Notes: generated by a model from the sequence alone, not told the origin. Shown: positions 7,193-16,091, numbered from the stretch's first letter. The stretch is DNA of 64,000 bases from Aminobacterium colombiense DSM 12261 (GCF_000025885.1 NC_014011.1:992001-1056000); one strand, 5' to 3'. Translations and numbers: made by a program.

Positions 7193-9973
7193 TTAGTCTT
7201 TTATTACTTCGGCACAGCGAGGACACAGTCCCCGAGCATCTACATCCTCTGAGTATTTCCAGCAACGAGGGCATTTTTCTCCCTTCGCCTTGTCCACTGC
7301 CACAGTCAAACCTGTTTCTTCATCTTGCCATGTAATGGCCAGATTTCCAGTTTCTTCTACCCATTTAAAGTCAGAAACAATAGCAAACATGCCCCACTCT
7401 TCTGGAGTGAAAAGGGAATGGTCATAGTCTTTTGATATCTTAACTTCCACCCTTGCTTCAAGGGAATGTCCAATAATGTCCGACGTTCTTGCTGACTCAA
7501 GGGCACGGCTGACAGCTCCTCTGACCGTTAGCACCCGATCCCATTTATCTTCGAGTTCTGGTGCAATATGTTTTTTTTCAATTTCAGGCCAGTCTGAAAG
7601 GAATACGCTTTCTGGAAGACGGGCGTCTATCTTTATCATTTCCTGCCAGATCTCTTCTGCAGTGAAGCTGAGAATAGGTGCCAACATGCGGGTCAATGTA
7701 AGGAGAACTTGCCACATAGCTGTCTGGCAGCCTCGCCTTGATATTGAATCCGTTTCATCTGCATAGAGGCGGTCTTTGCTTACATCGAGGAAGAAGGAGC
7801 TCAGCTCTGTAACGCAGAACTGGTGAATTACAAATGTAGGCACATGGAATTCATATTCGTCGAAGCCATGGGTCGCTCGATCTACAACTTGATTCAATTT
7901 CGATAAAATCCATTTATCGATTTCAAGAAGCTCATTATAAGGAACTGTGTCTTTCGCTGGATCAAAATCCACAAGGTTGCCAAGAAGATAACGAGCCGTA
8001 TTACGAATGCGGCGATAAGACTCTGTGAGGCTCTTGATAATACCTTCTGAGATTCGGATATCGTTTCTGTAGTCTGTAGAGGCCACCCAAAGTCTTAGTA
8101 TATCTGCACCATATTTGTCTACCACTTCCTGAGGACGAACGACGTTCCCAAGGGATTTAGACATCTTTTTCCCTTCCCCGTCAACAATAAATCCGTGAGT
8201 GAGAACATTTCTATATGGGGCCTTTTTACGTATCGCAACTGATGTCAAGAGCGATGTCTGGAACCAACCGCGATGCTGGTCGCTTCCTTCCAGGTACATG
8301 TCAGCAGGCCATTTAAGTTCAGGTCTTGTTTCTAGAACTGAAAAATGGCTTACGCCTGAATCGAACCATACGTCCATAATGTTGGTATCTTTCACAAGAT
8401 GGCGGCTTCCGCAAGTCGGGCACTGCGCCAGGTTTCCAAGAAGCTCTTCAGGGGACAGTTTCCACCAGACACTTGATCCCTCTTCTTTCACTTTAGCCTG
8501 AACAGCCCGGATCAATTCGGGTTTGAGGATGAGTTCGCCACATTCCTTACAGTAAAATGCTGGAATCGGAACACCCCATACTCGCTGTCTGCTGATGCAC
8601 CAGTCGGAACGGTCTCGTACCATGTTGTAAATGCGATCCTTTCCCCAGTCAGGAATCCAACGTACACCCTTCTCAATAATGTCGAGGGTTTCCTGCCTGA
8701 ACTTGGAAACAGCTATGAACCATTGCTCTGTAGACCTGAATATAATGGGACGTTTACATCTCCAGCAATGGGGATAGGAGTGTTTGATTTTAACCTTTCC
8801 AAGGAGTCTTCCGGTTTCAGCAAGAAGGGCAAGAACTTTATTTGCCCCATCGTCGAGGGAAAGACCACCAACTATGGGTGTTTTGGGCAAGAAGTAGCCG
8901 CTACCATCCACGGGGTTATAGATCTCTATTCCATACCGAACACCAGTTTCATAGTCTTCTACGCCGTGGCCGGGTGCAGTGTGAACACAGCCAGTTCCCG
9001 TATCGAGCATGACATAATCAGCAAGAAGCAAAGGGGTTGTCCTATCAGGATAGAATGGGTGAATAGCTTTAGCGTGCTCAAGTTCTCTCCCTTTGCAACG
9101 AAACAGAATTTCACCGAATTCCAGGCCTATTTCCTTTGTAACAGCTTCAAGAAGGGCTTCTGCCAGAAGATATACCTTGTCTCCACTTTCTACAAAAACA
9201 TAGTCGTAGCCTGGGCCAAGGGCTACAGCCATACTGGCAGGGAGAGTCCAGGGGGTTGTTGTCCATACCACTACATTTACATCCCGCCCCTTTAAAACCT
9301 CAATGGAATCGCCAATTTCAGGCATTGAATAGGCAACGAAAATAGAAGGAGATGTTTCATCCCAGTATTCTATTTCAGCAGCAGCGAGCGCTGTCTGGCA
9401 ATCAGTGCACCAGTACACTGGCTTGTGTCCTTTGTATACAAGCCCCAATTCAACCATGTCGGCAAAAGCTCCTAGTTGAGCGGCCTCATATTCCGAATGA
9501 AGAGTTACATAAGGGTTCTCCCAGTCACCCACTACACCCAAGCGGATAAATTCATTTCGCTGAATGTCAAGATATTCATAGGCATATTTAGTGCATTTCT
9601 CTCGAAGCTCTACAGGGTCAATGGCATCTTTTGTAATGCCGTGGCTCTTGAGAACATGAAGTTCTATTGGAAGGCCATGAGTATCCCATCCGGGGACATA
9701 AGGGGAATAATATCCCTTCATAATTTTGTATTTGGGAATAAAATCTTTCAGGATTTTATTGAATGCTGTTCCAATATGTATGTTCCCATTTGCATAGGGA
9801 GGTCCGTCATGAAGAATGAAGGACTCTTTCCCCTCCTGTTTTTTTAACATTTTGTGGTAAATATCGATGTCTTTCCAGAAATCAAGATATTCAGGCTCTC
9901 TCTTAGCGAGATTAGCTCTCATCGGGAAAGACGTTTGGGGAAGCTTAAGTGTATCCTTGTAGTCTGTAGCCAA
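7193..9973 (-). CDS. ileS: Isoleucyl-tRNA synthetase
   Basis: A 926-residue class I synthetase that charges tRNA-Ile and edits valine. Seen: the HIGH-type motif NIHIG in the first 60 residues, the CP1 editing insert, the KMSKS motif (KKMSKSLGN) near residue 585, an anticodon-binding helical region and a C-terminal zinc finger with two CPRC pairs at the end. Start chosen as TTG at 9973, since GGAGGT lies eight bases upstream; the frame is open 19 codons further but nothing supports starting there. No T-box leader is present. A hairpin and a promoter with a palindromic spacer precede it. Confidence 0.96.
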   Translation of the reverse strand: MATDYKDTLKLPQTSFPMRANLAKREPEYLDFWKDIDIYHKMLKKQEGKESFILHDGPPYANGNIHIGTAFNKILKDFIPKYKIMKGYYSPYVPGWDTHGLPIELHVLKSHGITKDAIDPVELREKCTKYAYEYLDIQRNEFIRLGVVGDWENPYVTLHSEYEAAQLGAFADMVELGLVYKGHKPVYWCTDCQTALAAAEIEYWDETSPSIFVAYSMPEIGDSIEVLKGRDVNVVVWTTTPWTLPASMAVALGPGYDYVFVESGDKVYLLAEALLEAVTKEIGLEFGEILFRCKGRELEHAKAIHPFYPDRTTPLLLADYVMLDTGTGCVHTAPGHGVEDYETGVRYGIEIYNPVDGSGYFLPKTPIVGGLSLDDGANKVLALLAETGRLLGKVKIKHSYPHCWRCKRPIIFRSTEQWFIAVSKFRQETLDIIEKGVRWIPDWGKDRIYNMVRDRSDWCISRQRVWGVPIPAFYCKECGELILKPELIRAVQAKVKEEGSSVWWKLSPEELLGNLAQCPTCGSRHLVKDTNIMDVWFDSGVSHFSVLETRPELKWPADMYLEGSDQHRGWFQTSLLTSVAIRKKAPYRNVLTHGFIVDGEGKKMSKSLGNVVRPQEVVDKYGADILRLWVASTDYRNDIRISEGIIKSLTESYRRIRNTARYLLGNLVDFDPAKDTVPYNELLEIDKWILSKLNQVVDRATHGFDEYEFHVPTFVIHQFCVTELSSFFLDVSKDRLYADETDSISRRGCQTAMWQVLLTLTRMLAPILSFTAEEIWQEMIKIDARLPESVFLSDWPEIEKKHIAPELEDKWDRVLTVRGAVSRALESARTSDIIGHSLEARVEVKISKDYDHSLFTPEEWGMFAIVSDFKWVEETGNLAITWQDEETGLTVAVDKAKGEKCPRCWKYSEDVDARGLCPRCAEVIKD

Positions 9974-9995
9974 TGTTATGTACCTCCTTTCAAAT

Positions 9996-10028
9996 AGGAA
10001 AAGGCCGTCTCCAAAAAACAGAGACGGC
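9996..10028 (-). terminator. Hairpin before ileS, TRAP terminator or leader attenuator
   Basis: On the minus strand GCCGTCTC (10028-10021) pairs perfectly with GAGACGGC (10011-10004) and is followed by CTTTTCCT. It lies downstream of the promoter at 10046-10073 and upstream of ileS, so it can end the TRAP transcript and also attenuate ileS. Confidence 0.65.
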
Positions 10029-10045
10029 AAATTCGTAACCTGTTG

Positions 10046-10073
10046 ATTTTAGCACAAGTTGAAAACTTGTAAA
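10046..10073 (-). promoter_or_regulatory. Promoter of ileS with palindromic spacer
   Basis: On the minus strand, TTTACA (10073-10068), 16 bases, TAAAAT (10051-10046). A perfect 7-base palindrome, ACAAGTT with AACTTGT (10054-10070), overlaps the -35 box and spacer, suggesting an operator. Confidence 0.5.
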
Positions 10074-10076
10074 ATG

Positions 10077-12047
10077 TTACTCTGTCGTCCCGGCTTCTTT
10101 CTTTGCTTTTCTAACCTGAAGTATATGGATACCTATGAGGATAATCAATCCTATGACATCTGTTTGCCAGCCAGGGATCAATAGACCTAGAGCACCGCCC
10201 AGGGAAATAATCCTCTTCCACCAGGCCATTGAAGTTTTATAGAATCCAATAGTAGCCATCCCTAGTAAAAATACACCCAAAACAGCAGTGACAACCGCTA
10301 AAATAAAGGGGAATGGTTTAAAGTCAACAAGCACAAGCATTGGATTATAAACATAGATAAAAGGAACAATAAACCCAGCCAGCGCCAGTTTAACAGCTGT
10401 TATCCCTGTACGCATTGGTTCTGCGCCCGCAATGCCAGCACCGGCATAGGCAGCAAGAGCTACAGGGGGACTAAGGTCAGCCGCTATGCCAAAATAAAGA
10501 ACGAACATGTATGCTGCCATGGGCGGGACCCCCAGTTTGAAGAGCGCTGGAGCCGCCATAGTGCTTGTGACTATAAAGTTAGCTGTTGTGGGAAGACCTG
10601 CTCCAAGGAGAATACAGGCTACCATTGTAAGAAGCAATGTTGCCAAGAGCTTCCCTCCGGCTATAGCAACAATGGCACTCGCTATTCTCAATCCCAAACC
10701 TGTTAACGTAGCTGTTCCTACAATAATACCGACTGTGCCACATGCACAGGCTACGCCAAGAGCTCCTTTTGCGCCATTTTCGAGTGCTAGTTTTAGTTTT
10801 TTCGGCGTAAGCCTCGTTTCCTTATTCAGAAAAGATACGGCTATGCTGATTATTATCCCATTATAAGCAGCCTTCAGTGGAGTAAATCCTGCTAGTAAAA
10901 AATACACTATACCAAAAAGGGGCAGTAAAAGATGCCCTTTAGCCTTCAAAAGTTTCAAAAGGCTTGGGAGTTTTTCCTTTGGAAGCCCCAGGAGTCCGAG
11001 GCGTGTCGCTTCAAAGTGTACCTGAACCATAACCGCAAAATAATAAAGAAGGGCCGGAACTACTGCCGCAAGAGCTACCTGAACATAAGGAACACCCATA
11101 AACTGAGCCATAATGAAGGCAGCTGCTCCCATAACAGGAGGCATTATTTGTCCTCCTGTTGAAGCCACCGCTTCTACTGCTCCGGCAAAGTGGGGCTTAT
11201 ATCCAACACTTTTCATCAAAGGAATAGTGAACATTCCCGTAGTACAGACATTTGCCACAGAGGATCCTGAAATTGAGCCCATAAAACCTGAGCTTAGAAC
11301 AGCGACCTTGGCAGGCCCACCAGTAGCCCCACCTGCCATTGCCATGGCCAGATCGATAATGAACCGCCCCATACCTGTTTGTTCCAATACAGATCCAAAC
11401 AAAATGAACATAAACACAAAAGTAGCGGATACTCCCAAGGGAATGCCAAATACACCCTCTGTTCCTAGATACATGTGGTTAATAATCCTTTGGATATTAA
11501 ACCCTCGATGCTGAAACATTTGTGGGAAATGGCGCCCAAAATAACAATAAAAAAGGAAGAAAATAGCGATACAGGGCAACACTGGACTTGACACTCTGCG
11601 CGTTGCTTCCAACAAGAGAATAATACCCATAAAACCAACAATGATATCCATGGTCGTTGGCAAACCAGCCCTATTCACAAGGTCTTCAAACTCAAAGAAA
11701 ATATAAAGAGTCGCAAATGCAGCAAGGGCCGCCAGTATAAAATCGTACAATGGAATGCCGTCTCTTCTGCTTGTTTCTCGGGCAGGATACAATAAAAAAA
11801 CAAGAACTAGAACAAAGGCCAGGTGCAAAGACCCCTGTTTCATAGCCAATAGCAAACCGAAACCAGACGTATAAAAATGAAAAAGTGACATGGCTACAGC
11901 AATGGCAGTAATAAGTATCCCCTGCCATCCTAAAAGATCACGATACCTGGCTTCAGTGTCAAACTGACGTCTAAGTTCGTCTAGATTGATTTCTGAATTT
12001 TGAGCTGCTCCTGTTTTTTCATTTGGCATATTGTTCACGTCGCCCAA
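10077..12047 (-). CDS. TRAP transporter permease, 4TM/12TM fusion (TAXI type)
   Basis: A 656-residue membrane protein joining the small (DctQ-like) and large (DctM-like) TRAP subunits, as in TAXI-type systems that use an ion gradient and a binding protein to import organic or amino acids. Seen: a soluble N-terminal 40 residues, about four helices to residue 170, then a DctM-like part with repeated Gly-rich hairpins (GGATGGPAKVAVLSS near 240 and TGGQIMPP near 290, and a related AGLPTT motif near 470). A TTG start at 12047 is favoured by GGAGGT eight bases upstream; GTG and ATG codons follow within seven codons. DUF1850 precedes it. No binding-protein gene is nearby, so the receptor must be elsewhere. 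Confidence 0.9.
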   Translation of the reverse strand: MGDVNNMPNEKTGAAQNSEINLDELRRQFDTEARYRDLLGWQGILITAIAVAMSLFHFYTSGFGLLLAMKQGSLHLAFVLVLVFLLYPARETSRRDGIPLYDFILAALAAFATLYIFFEFEDLVNRAGLPTTMDIIVGFMGIILLLEATRRVSSPVLPCIAIFFLFYCYFGRHFPQMFQHRGFNIQRIINHMYLGTEGVFGIPLGVSATFVFMFILFGSVLEQTGMGRFIIDLAMAMAGGATGGPAKVAVLSSGFMGSISGSSVANVCTTGMFTIPLMKSVGYKPHFAGAVEAVASTGGQIMPPVMGAAAFIMAQFMGVPYVQVALAAVVPALLYYFAVMVQVHFEATRLGLLGLPKEKLPSLLKLLKAKGHLLLPLFGIVYFLLAGFTPLKAAYNGIIISIAVSFLNKETRLTPKKLKLALENGAKGALGVACACGTVGIIVGTATLTGLGLRIASAIVAIAGGKLLATLLLTMVACILLGAGLPTTANFIVTSTMAAPALFKLGVPPMAAYMFVLYFGIAADLSPPVALAAYAGAGIAGAEPMRTGITAVKLALAGFIVPFIYVYNPMLVLVDFKPFPFILAVVTAVLGVFLLGMATIGFYKTSMAWWKRIISLGGALGLLIPGWQTDVIGLIILIGIHILQVRKAKKEAGTTE

Positions 12048-12086
12048 AAATCTCCACCTCCAGTCAGTATGTAATTTATCAAATAA

Positions 12087-12617
12087 TTATCTTTTTCTGA
12101 AAAGCAGTGGGACTTGTGTCACTTCAATGTAAAAAACGTTATTGGGTATAAGTTGATATAAATCAAGCTTTCCAGTTGTTGAGGAATAAACCCAGTTTTT
12201 GCCTAATTCATCGTCGCCTATACGAATACGTAAAACTTCCCATGTGTAAGGACTTCCCCGAATAACCATCCAATCTTTCTGCAACAAAAATCGCCCTCGT
12301 GGAGGTGGTTCTGTAGGGAGGCCAGCATTATGAGAACGAAAACGCTCCTCCCAAAGCCAAAGACGAGGGCCTGACAACACATAAACATCTTCCACTGGAG
12401 TTTTTTCCACAGAATGAATGTAACCAGTTTTTATTTCGACTCCAGAGGGGGCTAGCGCTGAACAGAGTTCCCAATCCTGGGTTCGAAAAGAAAGAAAATG
12501 CACTGGTATAAAAAGAAGATAAAAGGCAGAAAAAAGAATGAGTGATATAAGGATGTTCGAGGTCCAACGTTTCGACGTTCTTACCCCCTCCCTGATTTTC
12601 AGTCTTTTCAGACTCAT
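12087..12617 (-). CDS. DUF1850 domain protein
   Basis: A 176-residue protein with one membrane helix near residues 20-42 and an extracytoplasmic domain matching DUF1850: an F-R-x-HN element (RFRSHNAGL near residue 90), a GRFLLQKDWMVI segment and an IGDDEL-like strand. DUF1850 genes are regularly found next to TAXI TRAP permeases, as here (39 bases apart). The role is unknown; an accessory to the transporter is inferred. The ATG at 12617 is used here; a TTG at 12626 is possible. There is no clear Shine-Dalgarno sequence and the -10 box is only 14 bases before the ATG. Confidence 0.78.
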   Translation of the reverse strand: MSLKRLKIREGVRTSKRWTSNILISLILFSAFYLLFIPVHFLSFRTQDWELCSALAPSGVEIKTGYIHSVEKTPVEDVYVLSGPRLWLWEERFRSHNAGLPTEPPPRGRFLLQKDWMVIRGSPYTWEVLRIRIGDDELGKNWVYSSTTGKLDLYQLIPNNVFYIEVTQVPLLFRKR

Positions 12618-12631
12618 AACCCACAAAGAGG

Positions 12632-12661
12632 ATTATACCTGTTTTCAACGTTAATTGGCAA
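12632..12661 (-). promoter_or_regulatory. Promoter of DUF1850-TRAP
   Basis: On the minus strand, TTGCCA (12661-12656), 18 bases, consensus TATAAT (12637-12632). It lies between tRNA-Arg and the DUF1850 gene and leaves almost no untranslated leader. Confidence 0.7.
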
Positions 12662-12678
12662 CTGAAAGGACAATAATA

Positions 12679-12754
12679 TGGCGGACCTGGGCCGATTCGA
12701 ACGGCCGACCTACGGCTTAGGAGGCCGTTGCTCTATCCCCTGAGCTACAGGCCC
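12679..12754 (-). tRNA. tRNA-Arg(CCU)
   Basis: Complete cloverleaf on the minus strand: acceptor GGGCCTG with CAGGTCC, D arm GCTC/GAGC, anticodon loop CTCCTAA giving CCT, T loop TTCGAAT, discriminator G and encoded CCA. Confidence 0.97.
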
Positions 12755-12770
12755 GCTCGGGACGGCGATA

Positions 12771-12799
12771 ATGTTATCATGAGGTACTTTTTCGTGCAA
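12771..12799 (-). promoter_or_regulatory. Promoter of tRNA-Arg
   Basis: On the minus strand, TTGCAC (12799-12794), 17 bases, TAACAT (12776-12771), 16 bases before the tRNA. Confidence 0.7.
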
Positions 12800-12822
12800 T
12801 ATGCTTTATTTTAAATTCCCCC

Positions 12823-12850
12823 TTGTCTTTTATAGCTAATTGGATAGTAT
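12823..12850 (+). promoter_or_regulatory. Promoter of the repressor-UmuD-UmuC cassette
   Basis: TTGTCT (12823-12828), 16 bases, TAGTAT (12845-12850), about 27 bases before the repressor start. The surrounding AT-rich bases could hold the repressor's own operator, but no clean palindrome stands out. Confidence 0.55.
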
Positions 12851-12876
12851 ATAGAGAGGAAAAAGGAGGCGATGGC

Positions 12877-13584
12877 ATGTTTTCTGGGAAAAGACTATCC
12901 GAATTAAGAGTAAAACGAGGATTAACACAATTAGAACTAGCTGAAAAGCTAGGGGTATCTTTTCATACAATTCTCCGCTGGGAAAAAGAACGGCGATTCC
13001 CAGATGTTTTCCACCTCTCCATCCTTGCTGATGTCTTGGAAACAAGTGTAGCCTACCTTATGGGGGAGAAAAAAAATGGAAGCGGCAAATATTATGCTCG
13101 GGACATTGATAAGGAAGCCGTTATAGCGGTTCCTTTGCTTGACTCCTCTTTTGTTGCCTGTGCTGGATGGGGCTTTGGTGATATGGAAGGCATAGAACCC
13201 GATTTTTGTGCTACTTTGATAGTGGGCAAAGACGATATAGGGCGGATAGGGGGAAAATGCCCTTATGCTATAAAAGTTGAAGGTGACAGCATGCAGGAAG
13301 CGGGAATTCCCGATGGAGCCCGAATTTCCGTGAATCCGGAAGAACCCATTTACAATGGCGACGCTGTATTAGTGAAGTGGGGGCGGCGGGGAGATTTAGC
13401 TGTAAAGTGGTATTACGAATATAACGACCGTGTGGAGTTGCGCTCTTCAAATCCTGCCAAATACCCCCCAATCATTATTACGAAAGAAGAAATAGAACAA
13501 GAAGCGGAGGCTGGGAATATCGATTTTTTTAGGATATGCGGAAAGGTTATGGTTGTAAGTGTTATCCCCAAAAGGGGAATTTAA
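12877..13584 (+). CDS. LexA-like repressor: HTH plus S24 peptidase domain
   Basis: A 235-residue phage-repressor/LexA-like protein. An XRE-type helix-turn-helix covers residues about 5-60 (LTQLELAEKLGVS then TILRWEKE). A linker leads to a cleavage-site Ala96-Gly97 in a CAGWGF context, then the S24 domain with catalytic Ser138 in VEGDSMQ and Lys177 in LAVKW. Such proteins self-cleave when RecA filaments form, releasing their operators. Start at 12877 is set by AGGAGGC six bases upstream. It heads a three-gene plus-strand cassette ending in a Y-family polymerase, so it probably controls that cassette in response to DNA damage. Confidence 0.88.
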   Translation: MFSGKRLSELRVKRGLTQLELAEKLGVSFHTILRWEKERRFPDVFHLSILADVLETSVAYLMGEKKNGSGKYYARDIDKEAVIAVPLLDSSFVACAGWGFGDMEGIEPDFCATLIVGKDDIGRIGGKCPYAIKVEGDSMQEAGIPDGARISVNPEEPIYNGDAVLVKWGRRGDLAVKWYYEYNDRVELRSSNPAKYPPIIITKEEIEQEAEAGNIDFFRICGKVMVVSVIPKRGI

Positions 13585-13603
13585 AGGATTGGGGAGTATA
13601 CGT

Positions 13604-13903
13604 ATGGGAATACAATTTACCAGATCGGATGGGAAAATACGGTCAATCCACGATGAACTGCTGGGAATTCTTATTCCTACCCCTCCCGCAGCATTTTTAT
13701 TCAAAGAAAACGGGGCTATTTGCATCGTCGATCGATCTGTATCTCCTTCCAACGGAGACAGCGTCATTATTTACAATGAAAGTCAGGGATTTCAGCGAAT
13801 CACCTTTAGCGAACGAGTTGATAATGAACAAGTATGGGGTGTTGTGACGTGGATTTGTCATGAAGCATGTGGCAGTAAAGCCAATAGTTCTGTGCGATTG
13901 TAA
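13604..13903 (+). CDS. Miniature UmuD-like protein lacking catalytic residues
   Basis: A 99-residue protein that aligns with the UmuD/LexA S24 fold: residues 18-37 match the strand before the active site (LLGILIPTPPAAFLF), 38-65 match the IVDRSVSPSNGD segment and 74-86 match the final VWGVVTW strand. The stretch that should carry the catalytic GDSM serine is absent between Gly37 and Ala38, and the lysine position (TVKKL in UmuD) reads FQRITF. The N-terminal arm that is cleaved off in UmuD is also short. It resembles UmuD' without a protease centre. GGGGAG lies seven bases before the ATG. It overlaps umuC by 44 bases and so is translationally linked to it. Confidence 0.75.
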   Translation: MGIQFTRSDGKIRSIHDELLGILIPTPPAAFLFKENGAICIVDRSVSPSNGDSVIIYNESQGFQRITFSERVDNEQVWGVVTWICHEACGSKANSSVRL

Positions 13904-15164
13904 TAATTTTTTTGTTTCATGCGAGAGAATTTACAGGCCTGATCTGCAAAAGAAGCCGGTAATAGTTCTATCAAGCAATGATGGTTGTGTTGTGTCACGA
14001 TCAAATGAGGCTAAAGCATTAGGGATTCCCATGGGAGTGCCATTCTTCCAAGTAGAAAAAGCATGCCGCCATTATGGGATTGCCGTTTTTTCCAGTAATT
14101 TTGAACTCTACCAGGATATTTCTTCCCGAGTTATAGCTGTTATGAAAGATAATGCTCCAACCGTAGAAGTATATTCTATAGACGAAGCCTTTTTGACCTT
14201 TGATTTGTCAAGTTATGCTCATATAGAAGAAAAAATGGCCCAGATTCACAAGCAAGTCTATCAGTGGGTTGGAATTCCGGTTTCCATTGGTGCTGCCTCC
14301 TCTAAGACTTTGACAAAACTTGCCGCTGAATATGGAAAGAAACACGAAGAAACAGGGGGTTGTTACAGCCTTCTGTCTTTAGCTTCTGAAGAAATGACAA
14401 ACTTCCTCGAGAGAGTACCTGTAGGTAATATCTGGGGCATAGGGAAACAACTGGCTATGCGCCTGGGAAAACATAGGATACGTACGGCAAGGGAGCTGCG
14501 TGATGTTCGAGATGAAAGAATTATGAAGATAATAGGCATGCCAGGGGTGAAAACGGCATGGGAGCTCAGGGGGATTCCCTGTATCAAAATAAAGGAAGCT
14601 GAAACCTTGCAGAAAACCCTTCAGGTTTCCCGCTCTTTTGGGAGAGAGATTAAAGATGTTGATGGGATCGCAGCAGCTATTACTCATTTTGTTTCATCAG
14701 CAGGAATTCGTCTTCGTCAGGAAAAGGCCCTGGCCGGAGCTATAAGCGTATATATTACGACAAATCCTTTTCTGACCCCTTACTATTCCAACAGTGTCAG
14801 CATTCCAGCTCCCTACCCTACAAACTATACACCCCAGCTCATAAAGTTGGCCCTGTTGGGGCTGGACAGGATTTACAAACCTGGATATTACTACACGAAG
14901 GCCGGCGTTACTTTAGAAGATCTATCGTCCCGCAGCTATATGCAAAGGTATCTTTTTGCCAAGGACGAAGGCGATGACGCAGATAAAAAGCAGACCTTGA
15001 TGGATGTAGTGGACGCCATAAACGAGAATGTGGGGGAAAAAATTATTTCACCTGCGATTCTTCATTTCAATGAGGGAAAGGAATGGGCCCCTCGCTCAAA
15101 CTTGAAATCTCCTGCTTATACTACTCGATGGGAAGATGTTCCTTATGTAGAAACTGCTGACTAA
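13860..15164 (+). CDS. umuC: Y-family DNA polymerase UmuC
   Basis: A 434-residue error-prone polymerase of the UmuC (polymerase V) type for synthesis past DNA lesions. Seen: the first metal-ligand aspartate in LCDCNNFF (Asp13), the YSIDEAF motif with Asp108-Glu109, a helix-hairpin-helix region with GIGKQLAMRL near residue 192, a little-finger domain and a C-terminal DUF4113-type tail typical of UmuC. It starts inside the mini-umuD gene. The last 44 bases overlap ribF on the opposite strand. The polymerase core shows no missing catalytic residue, so it is probably active. Confidence 0.92.
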   Translation: MKHVAVKPIVLCDCNNFFVSCERIYRPDLQKKPVIVLSSNDGCVVSRSNEAKALGIPMGVPFFQVEKACRHYGIAVFSSNFELYQDISSRVIAVMKDNAPTVEVYSIDEAFLTFDLSSYAHIEEKMAQIHKQVYQWVGIPVSIGAASSKTLTKLAAEYGKKHEETGGCYSLLSLASEEMTNFLERVPVGNIWGIGKQLAMRLGKHRIRTARELRDVRDERIMKIIGMPGVKTAWELRGIPCIKIKEAETLQKTLQVSRSFGREIKDVDGIAAAITHFVSSAGIRLRQEKALAGAISVYITTNPFLTPYYSNSVSIPAPYPTNYTPQLIKLALLGLDRIYKPGYYYTKAGVTLEDLSSRSYMQRYLFAKDEGDDADKKQTLMDVVDAINENVGEKIISPAILHFNEGKEWAPRSNLKSPAYTTRWEDVPYVETAD

Positions 15165-16071
15165 AACGTCTGTAAAAAGGGTTTTCCCTTTCTGTGTTTT
15201 CTTCGAAGAGCGTCACCGCAATTTCTGAATCCCGAGAAAGCTGCTTTGCCAATGCTTGGCGGTTCGAAAAACGTTTTTCGCTCCTCAGATATTCTTCGAT
15301 GAATACCATTATTTTTTTGTTGTAAAGATCATCTGAAAAACCCGGGATATGTACTTCTATCCTTAACCCTTTTACATCTGTAAATGTGGGATTCGATCCG
15401 ATGTTGAGGGCTCCAGGATGAAAGGAACCGTCTATTATAACGGTCGCGGCATAGGTGCCGCTTGGCGGGATGATTTTATGGTCAGGAACAGTAAGGTTAG
15501 CAGTAGGGAACCCTAGCTCTCTTCCTCGATGGTGACCATGCACTACGGTTTCATATAAGAAGAAAGGGTAGCCTAACAAATACTTGGCCATTTGCATCCG
15601 CCCAGAAAGAACTTCACTCCGTATTACAGTGCTGCTTACTGCCAAACCATCTATTTCAAGAGTTGGGACAGGAGAGAAAAGAATGTTTTTCTTCTTGCAA
15701 TATTGCCGTAAAAAAGCTATGTCACCCTTTCGGCCAGCTCCAAAACGGAAATTCTCTCCAACAACAATTCCGGTTACTGATGTTTGGCTTTCGAGCCTGC
15801 GCAGAAAGTCCAGAGGGTTCAGAGCCGCAATATACTGATCAAAGGGCATCCATAGAATATTTTGAATATGAAGGGCTGAAGCTATCTGTCGCTTTTCAGC
15901 CTCTGTAAAAAGCAAAAAAAGACGATCTGGATTAAACACATACTGGGGATGAGGGGTAAAAGTTACTACTCCCCAAGTGTCGTTTTGTTCCACAGAGAGA
16001 CGTTCAGCTTCTTTCAGAAGCAATTGATGCCCCTTATGAAAACCGTCAAAAGCGCCTATAACCTGAATCAT
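15121..16071 (-). CDS. ribF: Bifunctional riboflavin kinase/FAD synthetase
   Basis: A 316-residue enzyme converting riboflavin to FMN and FMN to FAD. The N-terminal nucleotidyltransferase domain carries the HxGH-type FDGFHKGHQ at residues 8-16 and an SSTVIRSEVLSG segment near 150. The C-terminal kinase domain has GHHRGRELGFPTANL near 180 and GALNIGSNPTF near 215. The N-terminus is a few residues shorter than usual but complete. ATG with GAGGGG six bases upstream. It ends the long rimP-infB-truB run and overlaps umuC tail to tail. Confidence 0.94.
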   Translation of the reverse strand: MIQVIGAFDGFHKGHQLLLKEAERLSVEQNDTWGVVTFTPHPQYVFNPDRLFLLFTEAEKRQIASALHIQNILWMPFDQYIAALNPLDFLRRLESQTSVTGIVVGENFRFGAGRKGDIAFLRQYCKKKNILFSPVPTLEIDGLAVSSTVIRSEVLSGRMQMAKYLLGYPFFLYETVVHGHHRGRELGFPTANLTVPDHKIIPPSGTYAATVIIDGSFHPGALNIGSNPTFTDVKGLRIEVHIPGFSDDLYNKKIMVFIEEYLRSEKRFSNRQALAKQLSRDSEIAVTLFEENTERENPFYRRFSQQFLHKEHLPIE

Positions 16072-16091
16072 TGCCTACCCCTCTTATTGTT

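Noticed and set aside
9974-10045. T-box leader before ileS
   Set aside because: The leader is about 70 bases with a single hairpin; it lacks the specifier stem and T-box sequence.
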